Made by a program: the position numbers and the translations under genes
In this document: in pieces, positions 46,088 through 55,565 of the stretch
How the letters are laid out: every line of letters begins with the position of its first letter
How positions within the stretch are numbered: position 1 is the stretch's first letter
DNA from: Pseudomonas sp. MUP55
GTDB taxonomy: Bacteria > Pseudomonadota > Gammaproteobacteria > Pseudomonadales > Pseudomonadaceae
NCBI RefSeq assembly: GCF_034043515.1
Contig: NZ_CP138214.1
Span: forward strand, 3,906,001-3,970,000
Direction of reading: 5' to 3'
DNA length: 64,000 nt
The notes under the pieces: model-generated
Database searches by the model: none
The model's input: only the letters and a program-made list of their open reading frames with translations
Told to the model about the DNA's origin: nothing

Positions 46088-49000
46088 ATGTCCCACTCGC
46101 TTGAACAACAGCTTAATGAAAGCCTGCGCGACGCCATGCTCGCGTACTACCTCACCCATAAAGTGCCTGCGGCCCTGAAGACAACAATCAGCACTGCCGA
46201 TGACCTTTACGCGCATTGGTTACTCGACGTACAAGTCAGCCAAGCCGTGCCAACCAGCCCGATAGCCTGCGCCGTTTCCAGCCTGCAGCAATACATCAGC
46301 CGTATCGAATTGGGCCTGGAGCCGGGTTACGAACACCAGGGCATGACCGCGCAACAGGGCAGCCTCTGGCGCGAACAGTTGCACACCTACCCGCTGTGGC
46401 ATGCCAGTCAGCAACTGCGCTACCACCCCGCCAACTATCTGGACCCGACGTTACGACGTGACAAGACCGACAGTTTTCAACAGTTGGAAAACGACCTCAG
46501 CCAATACCGCATTCAAGCGGACACCGTCGCCACGGCGGTTCAGCATTACCTGGCCAGGTTCGAGGAAATCGCCAACATACGCACGATCAACGGCTATATC
46601 GACGCAGACTTGAGCAAGCTGCACAGCGGCACCTATTACTTCGTCGGTAAGTCGAGTTCCGAGAACACCTATTACTGGCGCACTCTTCACCTGTCCAGGC
46701 GCTCCGGCGCGGTGCTGTTGCCGGGCGCCTGGTCAGACTGGAAAAAGATCAACCTGTCGGTGTCCGATGCCACCGCAGAGCAAAGTATCCGGCCGGTGTA
46801 TTTCAATGGCCGATTGTTTTTCATCTGGGCCGAATGCATCAAACCCACCCCGTCCAGTTCGTTTAAACCGGCGCAATCGGATTCGGAGGACGAGGAGTAT
46901 CTGGACGATTGGATCAACACTCACTACGTAAAATTTCGGCTCAATTTCTCGTATAAAAAGCACGACGACAGTTGGAGCGTGCCCCAGGCGTGCATTGAGC
47001 AGCATTGCGCGACCGAAGACGTTAACGCATCGAGCGCCGAGCTGCTCAAAAGCATTACGCAAACGGTCGCAATCGTCGACAGCAGCAGCAGCACGCCTGT
47101 CCTGTTTTTAAGTGTGCTCGCCACCAGCCGAAAAGATCCTAAACAGCAGGGTCATTTCATCGGCAAATTTTTCCAGGCGGTTCATCTCGACCAGTCTTTC
47201 AATATCACCACCGTCGCCGATGGCGGCAGCCCGGAGCGCTATCGCGTGCGGCCCGGTTCAAAGGTAGCCATAGAAATAAACCGGTTGCTGGAAACCTTCG
47301 ATCCGTCCCAGAAGACCAAAGTCAGGGCCACCGTCAAGGGTGAGACGCCACACACTAACGGGTATTACAACGAATTGCTGCCTGACAGCTCCCGACAATT
47401 TCTCACGCTCTTTGCTCACAAGAACGAGGGCAACCTGCAGTTCAAGATAGCGCCGGCAGCCGAGCACACGATTACCATAACGTCGCAAAAGGTTTTCAAC
47501 GGCTTAGATGATTGGAATTTTGAAAATAAACAGACAAACATAAAAGACACCGACAACACTAACGTTTTCTTCGATTCAAACACCCAAGAGCTTGTGTTTT
47601 CTTCTGTCCTCAAAGAAGGTTTCAAACAGCCATACGCCGTCACATTAACCAAACAGCAGGGCACCACTATCACGTTAATGACCAATGATACGCTGGACGA
47701 CTCGAAAAAGACTTGGGTTAAACTGAGCAAGGGCTCTGCCATCACGGGTGCATCAACAAACCTGCAAACTGACTTGTACGCACTTTATCTCAAAAATCCA
47801 ACTACACAGGAAGAGTTTCCCAACGCCATATATGATGCTGAAGGGGCGCTCTTTACCCCTGTAGTTGACCCGAAAAACGCAGGCAACCTCTTGTTGGAAA
47901 ATAAATTCATCGACAAGAGCGCTTTCGTAGATTTATACACAAACAAAAGCTTTCACATCGCCCTCAACCGTTATGGCTTTTACAATAACGAGGGTAGAGG
48001 AAAAAAGCTACATTCACAAAATGTGTTATTGGTCGAAAAGGCAGAAGTATCCACAGTCAAGTTACGCGCCTATAAACACGTCATCATGAGCGCGAACTTC
48101 AAAAAATTCCCTTTTACTGAAACCGTCAGTGCCAACTCTCATCGCATCATCAACTTTCAGGACACCGATCACGAAAGCCTCACCGGGTCCAGTCCCGAAT
48201 TGCCTGCCGGTCACAGAGTCACGACGCGCCTTCCGGTAACACAGCAGCAGCTAACGTCCGGCATCACCCTGGTACATGGCGTGGTGACCTTTGGGCCTAA
48301 GGAGGAAAGCACGAAAATCCTTGGCAATGCGTTGAACACGGCAACCCTCAAGCTGACAACACATGTTGCTGACCCCGCGCTCAACCAGCAATTGGCGCCG
48401 ACAATCAAGAGACTCGAATCGGACACAGGCATCGCCGAATTCATGGACTTCTCCAACAACTCGGCAAGCCTCCCGGAGGGCATGCCCACCACCCTGCGCA
48501 TGAATACCTGTTTTGCCGCAAAGCTGGTCCAGGCGGCCAATATCAGCCTTGAGCGGTTGTTCTCGTTGACGCCAGAAACGTGGCAGGAGCCTCCACTCAC
48601 ACCGGGCGGCACCGCAGAAGGCATCGACTTCAAGGGGGCCAATGGCAAGTACTTCTGGGAACTGTTCCTGTACGTGCCCTGGCTGATAGCCCATCGCCTG
48701 AATCAAGAGCAACAATATGCACAAGCGCAAGCCTGGCTCGGCTATCTGTTCGACCCTGGGCGAGCCGCCGATGCTTCCGGCCACCGGCCTGCCTTTTGGG
48801 GATTGCGCGAACTCACCCGTAATGATCGGTTGCCCGGTTACACCAGCCACGATCCCCACAAACTGGCAATACACGCACCCGTGCATTTTCGCAAGGCGAT
48901 CTACCGGTTTTATCTGGACATCCTGCTCAATCGCGGCGATGCCTACTATCGCCAGCTCACCCCGGACAGCCTGACCCAAGCCAAACTCTGGTACACCCGC

Positions 49001-50905
49001 GTCCGCTATTTCCTTGGCGCACGACCCAAGGTCATCACCACTGAACCGTGGGCGCAAATCACCCTTGCCACGTTGGCAACGCAGGGCTCTGATGCCTTGA
49101 AAGAATTTGAGCAAACAAAGCCGAAAATCGACGTCAACCTGTCGCTCGAAGGCGACGCACGGCCTTGGCTCCCGGCCACCGACAATCTGCGCCTGGCCTT
49201 CAACGCCGAGCTGGTGACGCGCTGGGACAAGCTCGACAGCCGTCTGCACAATCTGCGGCACAATCTCGACATCACCGGCAAACCCTTGCGCCTGCCGCTC
49301 TATGCGGCCCCGCTGTCGCCTCTCAAACTGATGGCCAGCCAAGGCAAGGGGGCATTTGGCGAAAGCCATGCAGCGTCGTTCATCGACGCGCAGGTCGGCC
49401 ATTATCGCTTCCAGGTGATGTTGAACCACGCGCTTACGGCCACCGAAGCGGTGATTCAATTCGGCAATACGGTGCTGACCCTGATTGAACGCAAGGAACA
49501 GGCGGAATATTTGGAGTTACAGCAACAACAAGCGTGGGACCTGGCCAATATCGTCGTGACCCAGCAAACCCAGGCGTTGCAGGTCGACGCGAATAACCGC
49601 CAGGCACTCCACGCCAGTCGACGCATGATCGAGTCACGGATGCATTACTACACGCACCAGCTCACCGAAAGCATCAGCCCCGGTGAACTCCAGGCAGGCG
49701 CGCTCTACCTGACCAGTACCGGGTACGACACCGCTGCTTGCGTCGCTGCCGCAGGGGCCGGCATCGCGATGGTGGCACCGAATATTTTCGGCACAAGTGT
49801 CGGCGGCTCGCGCTGGGAAGGGCCGTTCTACGCCGCCCAGGCCATCGCCCAAGGCGTTGCTACGGCGCTGCGCGGCACCGCCGCGGACCTGGATCGTTCC
49901 GAGCAATTCAACCGCCGGGCGCAAGAGTGGGCCCACGCCCAGGATCAAGCCCGACTCGAACTGGCCCAGGTCGATGCCCAATTAAACGCCTATGCCGAGC
50001 AGGAAAAAGCCACGCGCCTGCAATTGCGCCTGGCCGAGACCTCCCTGGCCCAGGCCTGGTCGAACTATCAGTTGCTGGCCAAGCGCTATTCCAAGGCACA
50101 GCTGTATGACTGGCTCAATGCTCAACTGAGCACGTTCTACTACCAGGTCTATGACCTCAGCCTCTCCCTGTGCCGCACCGCGCAGGCATGCTGGCATTAC
50201 GAGGTAGCGGACTATGAGCGTACGTTTATCCAGCCCGGCGCCTGGAACAACAACTACCGTGGCTACCTGGCGGGTGAAGCCCTGAAGCTGTCGCTGTTGA
50301 ACATGAACACGGCCTATCTGAACCAGAACGTGCGGGATCTGGAGATCGTCAAGACCATTTCCCTGCGTCACCGCCTGAACGCGTGCGAACTGTCCTCCCC
50401 CTCGACCGACACCTCCCAGACGCCGCCCTCCCCTCCTGAAGACAAGTGGGTCGCTCATAAACGCCAACTGGTCAATAAAGGCACGTTGTGCTTCAAATTG
50501 CCTGCGGCGCTGTTTGAAGAGGACTATCCAGGGCACATCCTGCGACGGATCAAAGGCATCAGCGTGTCGTTGCCCGCAACCCTGGGGCCTTATGAAGACA
50601 TCAAGGCGATACTGACCCAGACCCGCAACGAAATCGTATTGCCCACAGGCCAGGTGCGCACGGACATGCGTGCCCATCAGCAAATCGCACTGTCCACCGG
50701 GCTGGATGACAACGGCCTGTTCACCCTTACGTTTGACAGCAACGAGCGTTATTTACCGTTCGAATACACCGGGGCGATCTCCGACTGGACCCTGGAATTT
50801 CCCAACCCGGACCGGCAAAAAGCCGCCCTGGAATCAATCAACGATATTGTCATCCACCTGCGCTACACCGCCAGGGCGACCGCTGCCAGTGGGGGTAAGG
50901 CATGA
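46088..50905 (+). CDS. tccB: Tc toxin A component, C-terminal half (TccB-like)
   Basis: The 1605-aa protein resembles TccB (about 1565 aa). An N-terminal helical part (about 1-170) is followed by neuraminidase-like and receptor-binding beta domains (about 180-850, with TYYWRTLHLSRRSGAVLLPG and RPVYFNGRLFFIWAE). The conserved FDPGRAADASGHRPAFWG leads to the pore-forming coiled coil and TcB-binding end (about 1100-1605, from GHYRFQVMLNHALTATEAV to WNNNYRGYLAGEALKLSLLN). AAGGA precedes the ATG at 46088. A stretch at about residues 465-680 has markedly lower GC than its surroundings and may be an exchanged domain. The last base triplets overlap the TcB start (ATGA). Confidence 0.9.
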   Translation: MSHSLEQQLNESLRDAMLAYYLTHKVPAALKTTISTADDLYAHWLLDVQVSQAVPTSPIACAVSSLQQYISRIELGLEPGYEHQGMTAQQGSLWREQLHTYPLWHASQQLRYHPANYLDPTLRRDKTDSFQQLENDLSQYRIQADTVATAVQHYLARFEEIANIRTINGYIDADLSKLHSGTYYFVGKSSSENTYYWRTLHLSRRSGAVLLPGAWSDWKKINLSVSDATAEQSIRPVYFNGRLFFIWAECIKPTPSSSFKPAQSDSEDEEYLDDWINTHYVKFRLNFSYKKHDDSWSVPQACIEQHCATEDVNASSAELLKSITQTVAIVDSSSSTPVLFLSVLATSRKDPKQQGHFIGKFFQAVHLDQSFNITTVADGGSPERYRVRPGSKVAIEINRLLETFDPSQKTKVRATVKGETPHTNGYYNELLPDSSRQFLTLFAHKNEGNLQFKIAPAAEHTITITSQKVFNGLDDWNFENKQTNIKDTDNTNVFFDSNTQELVFSSVLKEGFKQPYAVTLTKQQGTTITLMTNDTLDDSKKTWVKLSKGSAITGASTNLQTDLYALYLKNPTTQEEFPNAIYDAEGALFTPVVDPKNAGNLLLENKFIDKSAFVDLYTNKSFHIALNRYGFYNNEGRGKKLHSQNVLLVEKAEVSTVKLRAYKHVIMSANFKKFPFTETVSANSHRIINFQDTDHESLTGSSPELPAGHRVTTRLPVTQQQLTSGITLVHGVVTFGPKEESTKILGNALNTATLKLTTHVADPALNQQLAPTIKRLESDTGIAEFMDFSNNSASLPEGMPTTLRMNTCFAAKLVQAANISLERLFSLTPETWQEPPLTPGGTAEGIDFKGANGKYFWELFLYVPWLIAHRLNQEQQYAQAQAWLGYLFDPGRAADASGHRPAFWGLRELTRNDRLPGYTSHDPHKLAIHAPVHFRKAIYRFYLDILLNRGDAYYRQLTPDSLTQAKLWYTRVRYFLGARPKVITTEPWAQITLATLATQGSDALKEFEQTKPKIDVNLSLEGDARPWLPATDNLRLAFNAELVTRWDKLDSRLHNLRHNLDITGKPLRLPLYAAPLSPLKLMASQGKGAFGESHAASFIDAQVGHYRFQVMLNHALTATEAVIQFGNTVLTLIERKEQAEYLELQQQQAWDLANIVVTQQTQALQVDANNRQALHASRRMIESRMHYYTHQLTESISPGELQAGALYLTSTGYDTAACVAAAGAGIAMVAPNIFGTSVGGSRWEGPFYAAQAIAQGVATALRGTAADLDRSEQFNRRAQEWAHAQDQARLELAQVDAQLNAYAEQEKATRLQLRLAETSLAQAWSNYQLLAKRYSKAQLYDWLNAQLSTFYYQVYDLSLSLCRTAQACWHYEVADYERTFIQPGAWNNNYRGYLAGEALKLSLLNMNTAYLNQNVRDLEIVKTISLRHRLNACELSSPSTDTSQTPPSPPEDKWVAHKRQLVNKGTLCFKLPAALFEEDYPGHILRRIKGISVSLPATLGPYEDIKAILTQTRNEIVLPTGQVRTDMRAHQQIALSTGLDDNGLFTLTFDSNERYLPFEYTGAISDWTLEFPNPDRQKAALESINDIVIHLRYTARATAASGGKA

Positions 50906-53900
50906 GCGACGACACGCTGAAGCTGCAGGTCAACACGCCGGCCCTGCCCAAAGGCGGTGCGGCCATCCAGGGTACCGGTAAGGGTTGGGGCGATATCGGT
51001 TCCAGCGGTACGGCAAGCTTTGAAATTCCCTTGCCAGTCTCCCCAGGGCGCGGCTATGCGCCGGCCATGTCGCTGACCTACCAAAGCGGCGCGGGTAACG
51101 GCCCCTTCGGCCTCGGCTGGGGGGTGCACCAGCCCGCCGTCAGCCGGCGCACCTCCCACGGCGTGCCAGGCTACACGACGGACGATGTGCTGGTGGGCCC
51201 CGACGCGCAAATCTGGCTGCCGGAACGCGACGCCAAGGGCGCGATCATCAGCAGCCGCCTCGCCTCGTTCAATGGCTTGCCACTGCCCATCGCGTATACG
51301 GTGACCCGCCACTTCCCCAGGGTCGAGAGCCGCTTCGACCGTATCGAGCACTGGCAATCGGCAACCGACACAGCCGGCTTCTGGCTGATACAGAATGCCG
51401 ATGGCAGCCAGCACTTTTACGGGAAAACCGCGCTGGCCCGGATTGCCGACCCGGACCAGGCGCACCATGTGGCGCAGTGGCTGTTGCAGGAAAGCCTGAA
51501 TGCCCGCGGCGAGCACATTTATTATCACTACCAAAGAGAAACCGACACTACGCGCTACCCCAGGGACTGCCGCGCCCGGCATTACCTGCAAAGCATCTGC
51601 TACGGCAACTTCACCGCCAAGGAGCAAGAGCAGCTTTACCTCTGGCAGACCGACGATAAAACGGACGTGGGCTGGCACTTTCAATTGCTTTTTGACTACG
51701 GCGAGCGCGCCCTTGAGCTGGATCAGCGCCCGACGTATGGGAAAACCCGGGCATGGCCGGCACGGCCCGACCCCTGCTCGGATTTTGCCTTCGGCTTCGA
51801 GTTGCGCACCCTGCGCCGTTGCAGCCAGGTCCTGATGTTTCACCACTTCCCCAAGGAAACGCCCATGGGCGCCGACCCGGTGCTGGTCAAGCGCTTGCTG
51901 CTGGAATACCGCACCTCCGGGCATGTCAGCCTGTTGGGCGCGGTGCATGAGCAGGCCTTCGACAGCGCCGGCAATAGCGTGAGCCGCCCGCCGCTGGAGT
52001 GTTTTTATCAGTCGAGCCATCTCAACGTTGACCCTGGCCGTTACCAGCCATTCAGTGCGTTGCCCAGGCTGCATGACAGCACGCGTTATCAACTGGTGGA
52101 TCTCTACGGCGAAGGCCTGCCCGGTGTGTTGTACCGCACCGACAAGAGTTGGTATTACCGCGAACCACTCAGGCCCCAACACTCGCCCACCAGCGACGAG
52201 GTGAGCTACGGCTCGGCGGTGGAATTGACGCGGGTGCCGGTGGCCGACAGCAGCCGGCCCATCCACCAGGCGCTGGCCGATGTGAGCGGCGACGGGCGTC
52301 TGGACTGGCTGGTGGCCGGGCCCGGAATGAGCGGTTTTTTCAGCCTGGACGAACAGCGCAACTGGTCAGCCTATACGCCGTTCGATGCATTCCCCTCGGA
52401 GTTCTTCCACCCCCAGGGCATGCTCGCTGACTTGATGGGATCAGGCCGTCATGACGTTGCGATGATCGGCCCGCGTAGCGTGCGCCTGTATGAAAATCGC
52501 CGCGCTTCCGGCTTCGCACCCGCCACCGAGGTCGCACATAGACCCGACGATGGCTTGCCGATCATTTCTTCCTCGCCCAACGAACTGGTGGCGTTCAGCG
52601 ATGTACTTGCCACGGGCCAGCAGCATCTGGTGCGTGTTCGGCATGACGAAGTGAAATGTTGGCCTAACCTGGGTCGCGGCCGTTTTGGCCAGGGGTTTGT
52701 ATTGGCCACATTGCCGCTGCGTTATCGAACGTTCAACGCGGCGCATGTACTGCTCGTCGACCTTGATGGCGGTGGCGCGACAGACTTACTGTATTTAACG
52801 GCAACTCACCTGCTTATTTTCCTCAACAAAGGCGGCAACGGCTTTGAGACACAGGCGATCAACGTCCCGTGGCCTGAGGGCGTGCAGTACGACGACCACT
52901 GCCAGGTCAGCGTTATCGACGTGCTCGGCCTGGGCTGTCCGAGTCTGATCCTGACCGCCGCTCACCAGACCCCCCTTCACTGGCGCTACGACTTTTTCAG
53001 CCACAAGCCCTGGCTGCTCAGGGGCACCGACAACAACATGGGCGCCCAGGCGGTGCTCAAATATCGCAGCAGTGCCCAGGAGTGGCTGGACGAAAAACGC
53101 GAGCTGCATGCCAAGGGTCAGCCTGCGGTCAGCCAGTTACCCTTTGCGCTGTTGCTGGTCAGCCAACACACCCAACGGGACGAGATTACCGGCAACCAAC
53201 TGACCCAGAGCGTGAGCTATCGCCAGGCTTACTACGACCGCCAGGACCGCGAGTTCCGTGGCTTCGGGCTGTTGCTGCAAACCGACACCGACAGCCGCAA
53301 GGGCTCCCCTCCCACGCCCGGTTCCAGCGCCCCCGTGCTCAGCAAGACCTGGTTTCACACGGGAAGATCTTTCGACACGCCCACTCTCGGCCATAGCCCT
53401 CACGACCCAAACGCCAAGGCTTGCGGGCCCACACTGGTCAGCCGCCACAGGGCGGCGCCCCAGGCGCTGCCGCTGGATCATCATGACGACTTGATCAGCG
53501 CTCCTGCGCCAGCGCTGGCACGCGACGTGGCGCGTGCACTCAGTGGCGCGGTGCTGCGGGTTGAGGTGATGGCGGCGAACCCGGCGCACGGCGTGGTGCC
53601 CTATTCGGTCAAACAGCAGCGGTATCTGGTCCGCGAACTGGCGCCGGCCAGTGTCCATACGCCGTACGCCCGGTTGCTGCCATTGGCGCTGGAGTCGATC
53701 AGCTATCAGTATGAAGGCGTGGCAGACGATCCCGTCTGCCAACACCAGATCAACCTGCGCTGGGATGCCTATGGTTGCCTGGTGCATGGCGTGACCCTGC
53801 ATTACGCCCGCCGTACCAGCGCCGACGACACGCCACCCGCCGTGCTCGTGGATGAGCACCAGCAGCGCTGGTGGCGCGATACCCATGACAGCGCGCAACA

Positions 53901-55485
53901 GCTCTATTACCTGAGCGAAACGCTGGCGCAGCCGATTCACCTGGACGACGCCCAGCAGTGGTGCCTGGCCTTGCCCTACCGCCAACGACACAACGCCCTG
54001 GTGCTCGGCAAGGCGCCTGCCCCTGGCGGGCTTGACCCTGCGCGTATCGCCTATGAGCTGTTCATCGACACCCGCAACGGGCCATTGGCCGCAGGGGCCA
54101 AACGCACACTGAGCGGCTTGTCGGTGCAGCGCTACCGGCAGGGCGGTGGCTTCGGTAAAACCCTGGAGCCTGGGGTCGCCACGGCCCAGGCATTGGCCGA
54201 TTACCTGGAAACCGCCGAGCTGGATGACCAGGCCCTGAATGCTTATAACGACATCCCGGCCATGCCCAACCAACCCACGGTGGATCTGGTGCAAAAGCTC
54301 ACCGACGTTGGCTATCGCCCCATGACGATGTTTTTTCTGTTCGACGGCGAGACGCCGCCCGCGGAAAATCGCCTGTGGTCGATTCGCCGCCACTTTCCCC
54401 GTTATGACAAGCCCAGCCGGTTTTGTCGGTTGAGGGCGCTGCGGGCCACCGAGGCCCACGGCGAAACGAAGCTGCAATATGACCCCTACTTGCTGCAAAC
54501 CGTGCTGGTAAAAACACCCGACGGTTGCGTGACCAAGGCCGAATACGACTATCGATTGCTGCTGCCGACAAAAATCGTCGACCCGAACGGCACTGTTCAA
54601 GAGGCGCTTTATGATGGTTTCGGGCAGTTGCTTGCCAGCAGCTTTCACGGCCATGAACAAGGCCTCAAGGCGGGCTTTGCCGCTCTGGACAGCTACCGCC
54701 CGCTCAACGATATGACGCCCGGGCTTGCCGTCAAACAGGCGCAAAGCGTATTGCAGGACATGGCCAGCGCACACTGCTACGCCCCGTTCAGCTGGATGGG
54801 CAGCATCGACGTGGCCCAGGTCAAGCCCGAGTGGATTACCGAGGCCTACCTGCTCCCCGGCGGGCATATCCGCATGAGCGCGCGCGCGCGCCTGAGTGGC
54901 ACTCGCCAAGCACTCGGCGACAGCGAAAAACAACTCAAGGCGTTGATCGATACGGCCAGCCGGACGCCGGTACATGGGCTCATGCTGCAAGCCGACCGCT
55001 ACCCCGGCGATGCCGAACAACAGGTCCGCATGACCTTGACCTGCTGGGATGGCTTCGGCCGTTCATTGCAGACCAAGCAGAAGACCGAGCCAGGCCTGGC
55101 CCATGCGGTCGACGACAAGGGCAACTTGATGGTCGACAAGCTGGCGGATGCATCCGGCATCGTGAAGAAGCAGCTGCGCCAAGTGCATGCCGACCCCCGC
55201 TGGCGCGTCAGCGAGCGTGTCGAATACAACAACAAGGGTCTGGTCATACGCGTTTACCGCGCGTATTTCGCCAACAGCCACGCCTACGTCAATGATCGCT
55301 CCATGCGCAAGCTGGGTCACAGCGATCGGCAATTGTATGACCCCCTCGGGCGTCCGACACAGACCTTCACCGCAGCAGGGTTCATGCGGCGTACCACCTA
55401 TTGGGCCTGGTACACCGTCAATGAAGACGAAAACGACACCTATGAAGAGCTGAACGTCGCCCAGGTACCGACCAAAGAACCCTGA
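50902..55485 (+). CDS. Tc toxin B component (SpvB/TcdB-type)
   Basis: The 1527-aa protein starts with the SpvB-type segment (about residues 12-330, KGWGDIGSSGTASFEIPLPV and YAPAMSLTYQSGAGNGPFGL). FG-GAP-like repeats in the middle include NLGRGRFGQGFVLATLPLRY near residue 585. TcdB mid-N and mid-C regions follow, and a C-terminal YD-repeat shell (NGTVQEALYDGFGQLL, WDGFGRSLQTKQK). It forms the lower half of the cocoon that encloses the TccC cargo and docks onto TcA. Four bases overlap the tccB-like gene. A hairpin at 55533-55554 separates it from the convergent second TccC gene. TcB and TcC are separate genes here, not fused. Confidence 0.92.
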   Translation: MSDDTLKLQVNTPALPKGGAAIQGTGKGWGDIGSSGTASFEIPLPVSPGRGYAPAMSLTYQSGAGNGPFGLGWGVHQPAVSRRTSHGVPGYTTDDVLVGPDAQIWLPERDAKGAIISSRLASFNGLPLPIAYTVTRHFPRVESRFDRIEHWQSATDTAGFWLIQNADGSQHFYGKTALARIADPDQAHHVAQWLLQESLNARGEHIYYHYQRETDTTRYPRDCRARHYLQSICYGNFTAKEQEQLYLWQTDDKTDVGWHFQLLFDYGERALELDQRPTYGKTRAWPARPDPCSDFAFGFELRTLRRCSQVLMFHHFPKETPMGADPVLVKRLLLEYRTSGHVSLLGAVHEQAFDSAGNSVSRPPLECFYQSSHLNVDPGRYQPFSALPRLHDSTRYQLVDLYGEGLPGVLYRTDKSWYYREPLRPQHSPTSDEVSYGSAVELTRVPVADSSRPIHQALADVSGDGRLDWLVAGPGMSGFFSLDEQRNWSAYTPFDAFPSEFFHPQGMLADLMGSGRHDVAMIGPRSVRLYENRRASGFAPATEVAHRPDDGLPIISSSPNELVAFSDVLATGQQHLVRVRHDEVKCWPNLGRGRFGQGFVLATLPLRYRTFNAAHVLLVDLDGGGATDLLYLTATHLLIFLNKGGNGFETQAINVPWPEGVQYDDHCQVSVIDVLGLGCPSLILTAAHQTPLHWRYDFFSHKPWLLRGTDNNMGAQAVLKYRSSAQEWLDEKRELHAKGQPAVSQLPFALLLVSQHTQRDEITGNQLTQSVSYRQAYYDRQDREFRGFGLLLQTDTDSRKGSPPTPGSSAPVLSKTWFHTGRSFDTPTLGHSPHDPNAKACGPTLVSRHRAAPQALPLDHHDDLISAPAPALARDVARALSGAVLRVEVMAANPAHGVVPYSVKQQRYLVRELAPASVHTPYARLLPLALESISYQYEGVADDPVCQHQINLRWDAYGCLVHGVTLHYARRTSADDTPPAVLVDEHQQRWWRDTHDSAQQLYYLSETLAQPIHLDDAQQWCLALPYRQRHNALVLGKAPAPGGLDPARIAYELFIDTRNGPLAAGAKRTLSGLSVQRYRQGGGFGKTLEPGVATAQALADYLETAELDDQALNAYNDIPAMPNQPTVDLVQKLTDVGYRPMTMFFLFDGETPPAENRLWSIRRHFPRYDKPSRFCRLRALRATEAHGETKLQYDPYLLQTVLVKTPDGCVTKAEYDYRLLLPTKIVDPNGTVQEALYDGFGQLLASSFHGHEQGLKAGFAALDSYRPLNDMTPGLAVKQAQSVLQDMASAHCYAPFSWMGSIDVAQVKPEWITEAYLLPGGHIRMSARARLSGTRQALGDSEKQLKALIDTASRTPVHGLMLQADRYPGDAEQQVRMTLTCWDGFGRSLQTKQKTEPGLAHAVDDKGNLMVDKLADASGIVKKQLRQVHADPRWRVSERVEYNNKGLVIRVYRAYFANSHAYVNDRSMRKLGHSDRQLYDPLGRPTQTFTAAGFMRRTTYWAWYTVNEDENDTYEELNVAQVPTKEP

Positions 55486-55532
55486 CGGGTCAGGTATCGT
55501 CACAATTTTTTCGTAAACGCCAGACTTGCATG

Positions 55533-55554
55533 ATGGGCCGCGGCGACGGCCCAT
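55533..55554. terminator. Hairpin between the TcB and second TccC genes
   Basis: ATGGGCCG, loop CGGCGA, CGGCCCAT forms a perfect 8-bp stem between the convergent genes. A run of six T at 55506-55511 lies upstream of it on the plus strand but is not attached to a strong stem, so efficient termination is uncertain. Confidence 0.4.
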
Positions 55555-55565
55555 TCATGTGCTCG

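Noticed and set aside
48251..49459. 402-codon minus-strand frame inside the tccB-like gene
   Set aside because: It has no start signal and no family resemblance, and it lies wholly within a well-supported coding region.
53137..55020. 627-codon open frame on the minus strand opposite the TcB gene
   Set aside because: It mirrors the TcB frame, has low-complexity Arg/Gly/Gln-rich product and no ribosome-binding site. Long antisense frames are expected in GC-rich coding DNA.
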